From the NCBI GenBank assembly GCA_947625005.1, contig CANQNA010000008.1:1-20806 (forward strand): a stretch of DNA of 20,806 nt, given 5' to 3'. The position numbers and the translations under genes were made by a program. Below, one piece after another: positions 1-7,576 of the stretch (positions within the stretch are counted from its first letter, which is position 1; every line of letters starts with the position of its first letter). This stretch comes from an uncultured Bacilli bacterium (GTDB lineage Bacteria; Bacillota_I; Bacilli_A; RF39; UBA660). The notes under the pieces were generated by a model that saw nothing but the letters and a program-made list of their open reading frames with translations, ran no database searches and had not been told where the DNA came from.

Positions 1-620
1 AGGGGAGTAAAAGAACTAAAAAATGGTGTTGTTGAAGTAATGTTAACTATTTCTGGCTCTTTAGCTGCATTAAATATTTTGGTAGTACCTTCGGCATAGA
101 TCGCAGCAAACATTAAATTAATTGTCGCACCTACACTAGCAAAATCTAAAAATATATCTGTTCCTACTAATTTATCTGCGGTTATAGTATAGGTATTATC
201 TTTTATTTCTATATGTGCACCTAATTTTTTAAAACCATTTAAATGAAAATCAATAGGTCGACTACCTATAACACATCCTCCAGGATAAGAAATTTTTGCT
301 TTTTTATATTTAGAAAGAAGAACTCCCATAAAATAATAAGATGCTCTTATACTATTAGCATACTCCGCAGGTATTTCAGTGTTTTTACTATCTCTATTAT
401 CAATAATTAATGTATCTTTTTCAAAACTTACTTTTGCCCCTAGAATTTTAATCATTTCAATTAATTTTTTTACATCTGAAATATTGGGAACATTATCAAT
501 ATGAACTACTCCATTAGTTAACATTGCTGCAGGTATTAAAGCGACTACACTATTTTTTGCTCCACTTATTTTAATAGTACCCGTTAGAGTATTTCCTCCT
601 TCAATTATTAATTTTTTCAT
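1..620 (-). CDS. murA: UDP-N-acetylglucosamine 1-carboxyvinyltransferase MurA, partial
   Basis: Catalyses the first committed step of peptidoglycan synthesis, transfer of enolpyruvate from PEP to UDP-GlcNAc in the cytoplasm. About 206 residues are visible, the N-terminal half of the usual ~420. The start ATG (618-620) has a strong AAAGGAGG upstream. Seen motifs: SGAKNS with the substrate-binding Lys22, and PGGCVIGSRP with Cys116, the PEP- and fosfomycin-reactive Cys of the family, so the enzyme should be of the fosfomycin-sensitive type. Similarity continues through AAKEPEIVN, then stops at about base 42. The last ~13 codons (TSTTPFFSSFTP) do not look like MurA, whereas the opposite strand there does (see findings). 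The frame runs open off the left edge. It lies downstream of mntP in the same direction; the order prfA-prmC-spoIIR-mntP-murA resembles that of other Bacilli. Confidence 0.93.
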   Translation of the reverse strand, partial: MKKLIIEGGNTLTGTIKISGAKNSVVALIPAAMLTNGVVHIDNVPNISDVKKLIEMIKILGAKVSFEKDTLIIDNRDSKNTEIPAEYANSIRASYYFMGVLLSKYKKAKISYPGGCVIGSRPIDFHLNGFKKLGAHIEIKDNTYTITADKLVGTDIFLDFASVGATINLMFAAIYAEGTTKIFNAAKEPEIVNITSTTPFFSSFTP

Positions 621-656
621 GTTAAACCTCCTTTTATATTAGACTTACTCAATTTT

Positions 657-662
657 ATTATA
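657..662 (-). promoter_or_regulatory. possible -10 element for murA
   Basis: A TATAAT hexamer lies on the minus strand about 37 bp before the murA start, in the 71-bp mntP-murA gap. No convincing -35 is seen at 16-18 bp, so this is a weak call; murA may simply be co-transcribed with mntP. Confidence 0.25.
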
Positions 663-691
663 GAATAATTCCTTTTTAAATGAAGAAAAAT

Positions 692-1234
692 CTAAGTTAT
701 TTTACATAAATTGACAATTGCAATAAAGCCTAAAAGAATTATTCCTAAAATTCTAGCATACTTTCCTAAAAATCTTGTGGAATATTTTCCTAAAATTAAA
801 CCTAAAAAAGTAAAAGAAAAACTTACAATAGAAAAAATAAAACTGGCTAATAAATAATTATTAGTAATAGCATTTAGGCCAATTCCTGTGGAAAAAGCAT
901 CTAGACTAACACTTAAAGAAAAAAGTATCAAACCTATAATATTTGTAGATAATTTGCTTTCTTCATTTTTTATAAGTTCAATTAACATTTCTAATGAAAT
1001 AAATAAAAGAATAACGCCCATTACAAAATGTGGATTAAAATGAAGGGAAAAAATTAAAAAATTTCCTATCAATAAACCTATTAGTGGCATAAAAAAGTGA
1101 AAAATACCAACTGTTATACTTATTTTAAGACTTTGATTTTTACTAAAATTAAGAGTGCCAAATCCTAGGGCAAGTGAAAAAGCATCCATGCTTAATCCTA
1201 TTGCAATCAATAAGAGTATACTAAAATATTTCAT
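692..1234 (-). CDS. mntP: MntP-type manganese efflux pump
   Basis: A 180-residue polytopic membrane protein, the usual length for the MntP (former DUF204) family, which exports Mn2+. The two internally repeated halves each carry the family's acidic membrane motif: SMDAFS at residues 15-20 and SLDAFS at 110-115, where the Asp residues are thought to line the ion path. About six hydrophobic segments alternate with short loops. The ATG is preceded by AGGAGG at good spacing. It follows spoIIR with a 30-bp gap and no visible terminator, so it is probably the distal gene of the prfA-prmC-spoIIR group; in Bacillus subtilis mntP (ywlD) lies close to spoIIR too. No manganese riboswitch fits in the 30-bp leader. 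The family call is firm; manganese specificity is inferred from the family. Confidence 0.85.
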   Translation of the reverse strand: MKYFSILLLIAIGLSMDAFSLALGFGTLNFSKNQSLKISITVGIFHFFMPLIGLLIGNFLIFSLHFNPHFVMGVILLFISLEMLIELIKNEESKLSTNIIGLILFSLSVSLDAFSTGIGLNAITNNYLLASFIFSIVSFSFTFLGLILGKYSTRFLGKYARILGIILLGFIAIVNLCKIT

Positions 1235-1264
1235 AAATCCTCCTATTTAATTGTATTAAGGACT

Positions 1265-1798
1265 TTACATAAAATGCTCAATAATTTCTTTTACTATAAA
1301 TTTATATTCAATATTATTTTTATCGTTTTCTTGATAATCTATTAAACAAAGAGGTGGAAATAAAACACACCACCAATTATCTCCCTTACCACTACCTAAA
1401 GTAATTACTAATGATTCATAATTACCTTCACTATATTCTGTTCCTTTATATTCTTTCGAAGGAAAATAATTTAATCCATATTTAATAGAATAATCCGTTT
1501 TTATTGAATTTTCTTCTAAAGTGTGTTGTACAGTTTTATCAATATTTGTTAGATTATCATTTATAATTTTTCTAGTTTCTTCTAAACTTTGACTTTTTTC
1601 AGTCAAATCATATAATTTTTTTTCTATGTCATTTTTTACTTTTATTTTAGTATTTTGATCTTCAATACTATTACTATTTGCAATTATTCTAATACGAATC
1701 GAGTCAATAGGAATCTTAACGGTTTCTTGTTGTTTACTAATAACTAAACAAAAAATAATTACAGCGAAAATAATAACTATTTTTTTAATAAAAAACAC
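1265..1798 (-). CDS. spoIIR: Stage II sporulation protein R, SpoIIR
   Basis: SpoIIR is the forespore-made, secreted signal that activates the mother-cell membrane protease SpoIIGA, which then cleaves pro-sigma-E. The 177-residue protein has one N-terminal membrane/signal segment (residues 5-21). It carries two blocks typical of the family: RIRIIANSNSIEDQ at 35-48 and GKGDNWWCVLFPPLC at 137-151, the most conserved stretch of SpoIIR. It starts with GTG (1796-1798) behind AGAAAGG at short spacing; no better start is visible. It lies just downstream of prmC, as in Bacillus. A sigma-F promoter would be expected but I cannot recognise one in the 38-bp gap. The C-terminus ends soon after the conserved block, so the protein is somewhat short but not visibly broken. 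Its presence implies that the organism, or a recent ancestor, forms endospores. Confidence 0.92.
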   Translation of the reverse strand: MFFIKKIVIIFAVIIFCLVISKQQETVKIPIDSIRIRIIANSNSIEDQNTKIKVKNDIEKKLYDLTEKSQSLEETRKIINDNLTNIDKTVQHTLEENSIKTDYSIKYGLNYFPSKEYKGTEYSEGNYESLVITLGSGKGDNWWCVLFPPLCLIDYQENDKNNIEYKFIVKEIIEHFM

Positions 1799-1836
1799 TA
1801 CCTTTCTAAATTAATATTGGTTAGTGTATTTATTTT

Positions 1837-2550
1837 TTATTCATTAATTATAAAAAGATATCTATCTCTTTTGCTTAAATCTTGTTCTACTATTATTTTT
1901 GCCTTAGGATAATATAATTTAGCATAATTTTTTAAAGCATCTCCTTGTCTATTACCAATTTCAAAAGCGAGCATGGATTTTTTCTTTAAATTTCTTTTAT
2001 AAAATTCAATAATATATTTATAAAAGTATAAACCTTCATCTTTAGCATACAAAGCTTTTTTAGGTTCATACTTAATACTTTCATCTACTTCATCTTTGTC
2101 TGTTAGGTAAGGAGGATTACTAATAATTAAATCATATTTTTTATTTGTCTTATATTTTGTTAAATCTTTTCTAAAAAAATTTACTTGTGAATTATTTAAT
2201 TTATTATTTTTCTTAGCAAGTTTAATTGCTTTATAACTAATATCTAAAGCATCTATACTGTTTGCCTCTATTTTTTTTGATAAAGTAATAGCAATAGAAC
2301 CGCTCCCTGTCCCTAAATCTAAAATATCAGGAGTCTTTAATTTTAATTTTTTTAAATAAAGTAAAGTTTTTTCAATTAATCCTTCTGTCTCGAATCGAGG
2401 AATTAAAACATGTTCATTCACTAAAAATTGATAGCCATAAAAATCAACATTACCTAAAATATATTGAAAAGGATATTTTTTATCTTTCAACTTTTTTAAT
2501 TTATTTTTATTTTTTACTTTTTCTTCTACTAATTTTTCTGTAGCATTCAT
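1837..2550 (-). CDS. prmC: Release-factor glutamine methyltransferase PrmC, short N-terminus
   Basis: Methylates the Gln of the GGQ motif in release factors, using S-adenosylmethionine. The catalytic domain is complete: PFQYILG (27-33), VLIPRFETE (48-56), SAM-binding LDLGTGSGS (78-86), acidic D100/D103, and the substrate-binding NPPY (145-148). Length is 237 residues against about 280 for the family. Only about 30 residues precede YILG instead of about 75, so most of the helical N-terminal domain that helps bind the release factor is missing. The ATG shares one base with the prfA stop (TAATG), which indicates translational coupling with its own substrate gene. A longer start would have to lie inside prfA in another frame, so the short form is probably real. 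Confidence 0.95.
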   Translation of the reverse strand: MNATEKLVEEKVKNKNKLKKLKDKKYPFQYILGNVDFYGYQFLVNEHVLIPRFETEGLIEKTLLYLKKLKLKTPDILDLGTGSGSIAITLSKKIEANSIDALDISYKAIKLAKKNNKLNNSQVNFFRKDLTKYKTNKKYDLIISNPPYLTDKDEVDESIKYEPKKALYAKDEGLYFYKYIIEFYKRNLKKKSMLAFEIGNRQGDALKNYAKLYYPKAKIIVEQDLSKRDRYLFIINE

Positions 2551-3605
2551 TATTCGCCTTCTAGTTTTCTTCTTTGATCTTCTGTGATTAAAGCTTCTAT
2601 AATTGCTTCTAAATGTCCTTCCATTACTCGGTCTAATTCCATTATACTAAAATTAATACGATGATCTGTTACTCTATTTTGAGGATAATTATATGTTCTT
2701 ATTTTTTCCGAGCGATCTCCAGTTCCTATTTTATTTCTTCTTTCAGTTCCTTCTTTTTCTTGTTGTTCTTCTAACTTTTTATTATAAAGACGCGTTTTCA
2801 TTATTTGCAAAGCCTTTTCTTTATTTTTGATTTGACTTCTTTCTGTTTGAGAATAAACGATTATTCCTGTAGGAATATGAGTTAAACGCACTGCAGAATC
2901 AGTAGTATTTACTCCTTGGCCTCCACAACCACTGCTTCTTGTAATATCTATCCTTATTTCATTCATATCTAATTCAAAATCTAAGTCTTCTGCTTCTGGC
3001 ATAACTAAAACTGTTGCAGTAGATGTATGAATTCTACCTTGAGTTTCTGTTTCTGGAACTCTTTGTACTCTATGAGAACCACTTTCAAACTTTAATTTAG
3101 AATAAACATTTTCTCCTTTAATAGCAAACTCAATTTGAGAATATCCCCCACTAGACCCTTCAGTAGCATTTGTTATTTCTATTTTCCAATTATTATGTTC
3201 TGCATATTTAGAATACATTCTAAATAAATCACCAGCAAAAATATTTGCTTCATCTCCTCCAGCGGCACCTCTTATTTCCATGATAATATTTTTTCCATCA
3301 TTTTCATCTTTAGGAATTAAAAGTATTTGTAGTTCACTTTCTATATTTTTTTGTTTTTCTAAAGCATCAGCAAGTTCGGAAGCCGCAATTTCAGCATATT
3401 CTGGATCGTTCTCCATTTCTTTTAAACTTTTTATTTCTTCATCTAAAGTACATAGTTCCTTATATTTCTTTACAGTTACTTCTAAATCACTACGTTCTTT
3501 TGATAATTTTTGCATTTGTTTATAATCATTAAGTATTTCAGGTTGCATTAATAAGTTATTTACTTCTTCATATCTTGTATTAATAATTTCTAATCGTTCT
3601 CTCAT
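2550..3605 (-). CDS. prfA: Peptide chain release factor 1 (RF1)
   Basis: Recognises UAA and UAG in the ribosomal A site and triggers peptide release. It has 351 residues, full length for the family. Visible landmarks: N-terminal helical domain (1-~95), the stop-codon reading tripeptide of PxT type, here PET at 184-186 inside HRVQRVPETETQGRIHTS, and the catalytic GGQ at 228-230 in SSGCGGQGVNT. The ATG has AGGAGG upstream at ideal spacing. It is followed immediately by prmC, which methylates GGQ. A probable terminator separates it from rpoE, yet no clear promoter fits in the 29-bp gap, so transcription may come partly from read-through. Its own stop is TAA. RF1 together with TGA stops elsewhere in the window fits the standard code. 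Confidence 0.98.
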   Translation of the reverse strand: MRERLEIINTRYEEVNNLLMQPEILNDYKQMQKLSKERSDLEVTVKKYKELCTLDEEIKSLKEMENDPEYAEIAASELADALEKQKNIESELQILLIPKDENDGKNIIMEIRGAAGGDEANIFAGDLFRMYSKYAEHNNWKIEITNATEGSSGGYSQIEFAIKGENVYSKLKFESGSHRVQRVPETETQGRIHTSTATVLVMPEAEDLDFELDMNEIRIDITRSSGCGGQGVNTTDSAVRLTHIPTGIIVYSQTERSQIKNKEKALQIMKTRLYNKKLEEQQEKEGTERRNKIGTGDRSEKIRTYNYPQNRVTDHRINFSIMELDRVMEGHLEAIIEALITEDQRRKLEGE

Positions 3606-3621
3606 ATTATCCTCCTATTTT

Positions 3622-3648
3622 AAAAAAACAGATGTTACATGTTATCTG
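3622..3648 (-). terminator. probable Rho-independent terminator after rpoE
   Basis: On the minus strand a CAGAT/ATCTG stem (3644-3648 with 3629-3633) is followed by seven T. The rpoE stop codon lies in the loop. The stem is only 5 bp, so it may act as a partial terminator and let some transcripts into prfA. Confidence 0.45.
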
Positions 3649-4072
3649 CATCTTCTGTTTCATCATCATCAATTATTACTAAATCTTTTAAATCATCTTC
3701 TGTTTCATCATCGTCTACTAAATCATCATTATCATAATTAATTTCTTCGTCTTCCTCATTTTCTTCTTCTATTTCATCTTTTATATCTTCTTCTACTTCG
3801 TCATCTTCTTCAATTACTACTTTAGTTTTATGATTTTCTTTTAAATCCCAAAATCCTTTATCTAACATTAAAAATCTTTGATCGGTAGAAATTAAACCAA
3901 AGAAATCTCCTATATGACTTTCAAAGTCGCTTTCTGGCAAATGCATAATTTCTATAACATTTTTAAATAAATCTTGAATTTTCATTTTCTTTTTATTGTG
4001 CTTTAATACAGCATAGGCAACATCATCATACGACATTGTTTCTAATTCTTCTTCTGTTAGTTTTAATTTCAT
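3635..4072 (-). CDS. rpoE: RNA polymerase delta subunit RpoE
   Basis: The delta subunit binds core RNA polymerase in Gram-positive bacteria, raises recycling and promoter selectivity, and makes initiation sensitive to NTP levels. The 145-residue protein has the family's two parts. A folded HARE-HTH domain (about 1-85) includes SYDDVAYAVLKHNKKKMKIQ and the conserved FWDLKENHK end. The tail from about 90 onward is almost entirely Asp/Glu with few hydrophobics, predicted to be disordered and nucleic-acid mimicking. The ATG has GAGGAGGTTAT upstream. It has its own good promoter 75-100 bp upstream. It is a hallmark of Bacillota in the Bacilli branch and supports the taxonomic placement. Confidence 0.95.
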   Translation of the reverse strand: MKLKLTEEELETMSYDDVAYAVLKHNKKKMKIQDLFKNVIEIMHLPESDFESHIGDFFGLISTDQRFLMLDKGFWDLKENHKTKVVIEEDDEVEEDIKDEIEEENEEDEEINYDNDDLVDDDETEDDLKDLVIIDDDETEDADNM

Positions 4073-4145
4073 AATAACCTCCTCATATCTAAATCATTAT
4101 ATGAATATAAGTTTTTAGATGATACACACTTTTTAAACAAACATA

Positions 4146-4173
4146 ATTTTATCATAAGATTTCTATTTGTCAA
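4146..4173 (-). promoter_or_regulatory. sigma-A promoter for rpoE
   Basis: On the minus strand TTGACA (4168-4173) and TAAAAT (4146-4151) are separated by 16 bp, giving a start near 4139 and a leader of about 65 nt. The -35 begins right after the stop of the upstream gene. It is one of the best-matched promoters in the window. Confidence 0.65.
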
Positions 4174-4176
4174 CTA

Positions 4177-4518
4177 TTATAACAGAGTTATTTTAATAGT
4201 TCTTTTTATATTATCATCTTCTATTAAATAATCTATTAAAAAATATTTTGATTCATTAATATAATTCAAGGTTTTAATATGTAAATAAAGTTTATCTTTG
4301 TAATCTTTTAATTTAATTTGAGCAAGATTATTTAAAAAATCTAAAGTTACTTCTTGTTCATCTGTTTTATATTTTAATTTTCTTTTTTCATAATTAAAGT
4401 AATATTTTGTCTTATTAAAAGAAAAATATAAAGTATTTAATTTCTCGTTATAAGAAATATTCGTTTTATTTTGTTCAATTTTATCATTATTATATACTAA
4501 TATATTTAATTTTTGCAT
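4177..4518 (-). CDS. small protein, probable DUF1934 (YwiB-like) beta-barrel
   Basis: I do not recognise this with certainty. It encodes 113 residues from the ATG at 4518, which has AGGTG five bases upstream; a GTG at 4563 would add 15 residues but has no ribosome site. The sequence alternates hydrophobic and charged residues in short strands (TLYFSFN, KYYFNYEKRK, KLYLHIKTLN, SKYFLIDYLIEDD, IKRTIKITLL), as in a small beta-barrel, with no signal peptide and no cysteine. DUF1934/YwiB proteins are calycin-like barrels of similar size that often lie next to rpoE or argS, and the closing FLIDYLI...IKRTIKITLL fits their last strands. The family call is an inference from size, strand pattern and position. 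It is divergent from the PBP gene. Confidence 0.5.
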   Translation of the reverse strand: MQKLNILVYNNDKIEQNKTNISYNEKLNTLYFSFNKTKYYFNYEKRKLKYKTDEQEVTLDFLNNLAQIKLKDYKDKLYLHIKTLNYINESKYFLIDYLIEDDNIKRTIKITLL

Positions 4519-4608
4519 AAAAACACCTGTGAATATATTAACATAATACTTACCTTTTTTCACTTATAAATATTAATTTTTTTTACATAATAAAAAATGG
4601 TGATAACT

Positions 4609-6519
4609 TTGAAATTATTTACAAACTTATTTAAATTTTTTCTTTGGCTAATAGTAATAGGACTTGTAGTTATGACAAGCTTATATATTTATGCCTATTT
4701 TACTCCTACCATTAATATTAAAACTTCTAATAGTATTCAAATATTAGATAATAAAGAAAATTTAATTTATCAAGGCAGTAGTACTAATAAATGGGTAGAT
4801 ATTGATGAAATTAATCCTTATGTTTTAAAAGCAATTGTAAGTACAGAAGATAAATATTTTTATAAACATTTAGGATTTGATTATTTAAGAATTGCCAAAG
4901 CAATGTATTTGAATATTAAGAATAAAAGTATAGTTCAGGGAGCTTCTACTATTAGTCAACAATATGTTAAAAATTTATATTTAGATTTTGATCAAACATG
5001 GGAAAGAAAATTAGAAGAAGCTTATTTAACTTTAGAATTAGAAATGCATTATAGTAAAGATGAAATTTTAGAAGGATATTTAAATACTATTAATTTTGGT
5101 CAAGGAAATTATGGAATAGAGTCTGCCAGTAATTTTTATTTTAATAAACATGCAAGTGAACTATCTTTAGAAGAAGCGATAATATTAGCAGGTATACCTA
5201 AAAACCCAAGCAATTTTAATCCTATTAGCAACTATGATGAATGTATTGAAAGAGCGAAAGTGGTTGCACAAAGTATGGTAAATAATGAAGTATTGACAAA
5301 AGAAGAAGCAGAAAATTTATTTAAAGAAAAATTAGAAGTATATGGAAAAAGAGATTCTAACAATTTAACTACTTTAATGTATTACCAAGATGCTGTTATG
5401 GATGAGTTAAATAATATTAAAACTATTCCTAAATCTTTAATTAATTCTGGTGGATTAAAAATTTATACAAATCTAGATTTAGAAGCTCAAACTAATTTAG
5501 AAAAAGCAATTAATGAGAATATGCTAGATGATAAAACACAAGTAGCGAGTATTATGATTGAACCTAATACAGGAAAAGTTATTGCGCTTGCGGGTGGAAG
5601 AGATTATGCTGTTAGTCAATTTAATAGAGTTACAGACTCTGTTAGACAAGTTGGTTCTACAATAAAGCCTTTTTTATATTATACTGCTTTAGAACAAAAT
5701 ATGACTTCTATTAGTACCTTTAAAAGTGAAGAAACTACTTTTGTTTTTTCTAATAATAAAACTTATACACCAACTAATTTTGCTAACAGCTATGCCAATA
5801 GTGATATTACAATGGCCGCTGCTATATCATATTCAGACAATATTTATGCAGTAAAAACACATTTATTTTTAGGAGAAGATGCTTTAGGAGAAACTTTAAA
5901 AACAGCAGGACTAAAAAAAGAATTAGAAGCAGTCCCTTCTTTAGCTTTAGGAGCGACAGAACTAAATATGTTAGATTATGCTACCGCTTATACTACCTTA
6001 GCAAGTGGAGGATACTATCATGATTTATACTTTATTGATAAAGTTGAAGATAGCAAAGGAAATATTTTATATGAAAAAAAGCCAAAAAAAGATATGGTAT
6101 TAAATAGTAATTATGTTTATATTTTAAACGAGATGATGAGAGATACTTATAATACTGCTTTTATTAGTTATAATTCACCTACAGTTTTATCAATTGCTTC
6201 TAAAATGACACATAGATATGCAATAAAAACAGGAACAACTGATAACGATTATTGGACGGTTGGTTATAACAAAGATGCTTTAACTTTAGTTTGGTGTGGT
6301 AATGATAATAATGAAAAACTTAATTCTAATTATTCAAAAATAGCAAAAAATATATGGGTAGATTCTATGGAAGCATATTTAAAAAATAAAGAGGATAATT
6401 GGTATGAGACTCCTCAAAATGTTGTCAGTATTATAAGAGATGCTGTAACAGGTGAAGAGCCTAGCAATGCCAAAAAAAGTGCTGTATTTTACTTTTTAAA
6501 AGGAACTGAACCAAATTAA
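4609..6519 (+). CDS. Class A penicillin-binding protein (glycosyltransferase/transpeptidase)
   Basis: A bifunctional peptidoglycan synthase of PBP1A type, anchored by one N-terminal membrane segment (about 6-32). The glycosyltransferase (GT51) domain shows STEDKYFYKHLGFD with the catalytic Glu80, QGASTISQQYVKN, RKLEEA and KDEILEGYLNTINFG. The transpeptidase domain has STIK (nucleophile Ser350), SDN (409-411) and KTGT (540-543), so both activities look intact. Numbers are from the TTG at 4609, which I prefer because GGTGAT lies eight bases ahead in the register of the 16S tail; the in-frame ATG at 4597 has no Shine-Dalgarno. Length is 636 residues, without a long C-terminal extension. It stands alone on the plus strand between two minus-strand groups and converges on noc. 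Confidence 0.95.
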   Translation: MKLFTNLFKFFLWLIVIGLVVMTSLYIYAYFTPTINIKTSNSIQILDNKENLIYQGSSTNKWVDIDEINPYVLKAIVSTEDKYFYKHLGFDYLRIAKAMYLNIKNKSIVQGASTISQQYVKNLYLDFDQTWERKLEEAYLTLELEMHYSKDEILEGYLNTINFGQGNYGIESASNFYFNKHASELSLEEAIILAGIPKNPSNFNPISNYDECIERAKVVAQSMVNNEVLTKEEAENLFKEKLEVYGKRDSNNLTTLMYYQDAVMDELNNIKTIPKSLINSGGLKIYTNLDLEAQTNLEKAINENMLDDKTQVASIMIEPNTGKVIALAGGRDYAVSQFNRVTDSVRQVGSTIKPFLYYTALEQNMTSISTFKSEETTFVFSNNKTYTPTNFANSYANSDITMAAAISYSDNIYAVKTHLFLGEDALGETLKTAGLKKELEAVPSLALGATELNMLDYATAYTTLASGGYYHDLYFIDKVEDSKGNILYEKKPKKDMVLNSNYVYILNEMMRDTYNTAFISYNSPTVLSIASKMTHRYAIKTGTTDNDYWTVGYNKDALTLVWCGNDNNEKLNSNYSKIAKNIWVDSMEAYLKNKEDNWYETPQNVVSIIRDAVTGEEPSNAKKSAVFYFLKGTEPN

Positions 6520-6543
6520 AAAAACAATAAATTATTATTATTG
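6518..6543. terminator. possible bidirectional terminator between the PBP gene and noc
   Basis: CAATAA (6525-6530) pairs with TTATTG (6538-6543). On the minus strand the hairpin is followed by seven T, on the plus strand by CTTTT. It sits in the 18-bp convergent gap and overlaps the noc stop. The stem is nearly all A-T, so strength is uncertain. Confidence 0.4.
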
Positions 6544-7518
6544 CTTTTCAATTTTAATTATTATTTGATATAAATCTTCAAAATCATATTCTTCAGTTTC
6601 TATTTTGAAAGATGCTTCTTCTATTTCTTTAGTTAAATTTCTTATAGATGTTACTGCACTATTTATATCATTTGGGATAATTTTCTTCGTTTCTTCTGGT
6701 TTATTTTGATCCATAGCATCTTTTATTTGTTTATTTAATTCTTCTGCTGTTGGAATATTTATTGTCTCATATGGAATACCAACTGAATTATTTAATTGTT
6801 CTATTTCTTTAGTTAATTCTTTTAGTGTTTTATCTTCTTGTAAAGTTTCAACATTTAAATCTTCTTCATGTTTTACATAAGCTGGAGTTGGTGGAGTTAA
6901 AACTGGCTCTTTTTTTTGTATTATTTTTTTTATTTCTTCATCTAATTGTCTTACAGTTAATCTATCATTTATTACTTTATTTAATAATTCGACTTGTTTA
7001 ACTGGATCAGTAATTTGTAATAAACTTCTAGCATGTCTTTCACTAATTCGTTCTTCTATTAAAGCAGTTTGAACTTCTTTAGTTAAATTTAATAATCTAA
7101 CTTTATTGGCAATTGCTGATTGGGAAATTCCCATTTTCTTAGCTAGTTCTTCTTGAGTTAAATATCCTCTATCCAACAATTTTTTATAAGATCTTGCTTC
7201 TTCTATAGCAGACATATTTTTTCTTTGAAGATTTTCTACTATTGCCACTTCAGCACTAGTATTGTCATCTGCCTCGGCAATTAATGCAGGAACTGTAGAT
7301 AATCCCGCCATTGTTGCAGCTTTATATCTTCTTTCTCCAGCAATTATTTCAAATTTGTCTCCTAATTTTCTCACTACAAGAGGTTGTATAATACCATGTT
7401 CTTTAATTGATGAAGCTAGTTCTTGTAATGATTTTTCATCAAATGCCAATCTTGGTTGAAATCTATTTGGAATAATATCCATTATATTTATTAAATGAAT
7501 TTGAGGTTCTACTTTCAT
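6538..7518 (-). CDS. noc: Noc, ParB-family nucleoid occlusion protein, lacking the N-terminal membrane helix
   Basis: A ParB-fold CTPase clamp, 326 residues. Landmarks: PNRFQPR (17-23), the CTP-binding GERRYKA (61-67), ENLQRKN (95-101), a helix-turn-helix at about 121-142, then a variable linker and a C-terminal dimer domain from about 285 (INSAVTSIRNLTKEIEEA) resembling that of Bacillus Noc. Of the four positions known to switch ParB to Noc DNA specificity, three are Noc-type: Gln133, Lys139 and Arg161; the fourth is Asn144 instead of Lys. Position directly after rsmG is also the noc position. Unlike Bacillus Noc, the protein starts almost at the ParB domain; the amphipathic membrane-targeting helix is absent, and an in-frame TAG 18 bp upstream excludes a longer form. 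A chromosomal Spo0J role is the alternative, but no parA lies nearby. Confidence 0.88.
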   Translation of the reverse strand: MKVEPQIHLINIMDIIPNRFQPRLAFDEKSLQELASSIKEHGIIQPLVVRKLGDKFEIIAGERRYKAATMAGLSTVPALIAEADDNTSAEVAIVENLQRKNMSAIEEARSYKKLLDRGYLTQEELAKKMGISQSAIANKVRLLNLTKEVQTALIEERISERHARSLLQITDPVKQVELLNKVINDRLTVRQLDEEIKKIIQKKEPVLTPPTPAYVKHEEDLNVETLQEDKTLKELTKEIEQLNNSVGIPYETINIPTAEELNKQIKDAMDQNKPEETKKIIPNDINSAVTSIRNLTKEIEEASFKIETEEYDFEDLYQIIIKIEKQ

Positions 7519-7547
7519 TTTTTTGCCCCTTTTCTATTCTATATAAT

Positions 7548-7576
7548 ATATTACTTTATTTTTTATTTTTTTTCAA
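7548..7576 (-). promoter_or_regulatory. probable promoter for noc
   Basis: On the minus strand TTGAAA (7571-7576) and TAATAT (7548-7553) are 17 bp apart; the -35 overlaps the end of rsmG. The spacer is almost pure A/T, which lowers certainty. It would let noc be expressed apart from the long upstream operon. Confidence 0.4.

Noticed and set aside
1235..1264. Manganese riboswitch ahead of mntP
   Set aside because: Only 30 bp separate spoIIR from mntP, too short for a yybP-ykoY element.
3280..3525. Plus-strand open frame of 81 codons opposite prfA
   Set aside because: It is antisense to a well conserved gene, has low-complexity Ser/Phe content from the complementary strand, and has no ribosome site. 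The other antisense frames (over noc, mnmG, mnmE, dnaA and recF) fail likewise.
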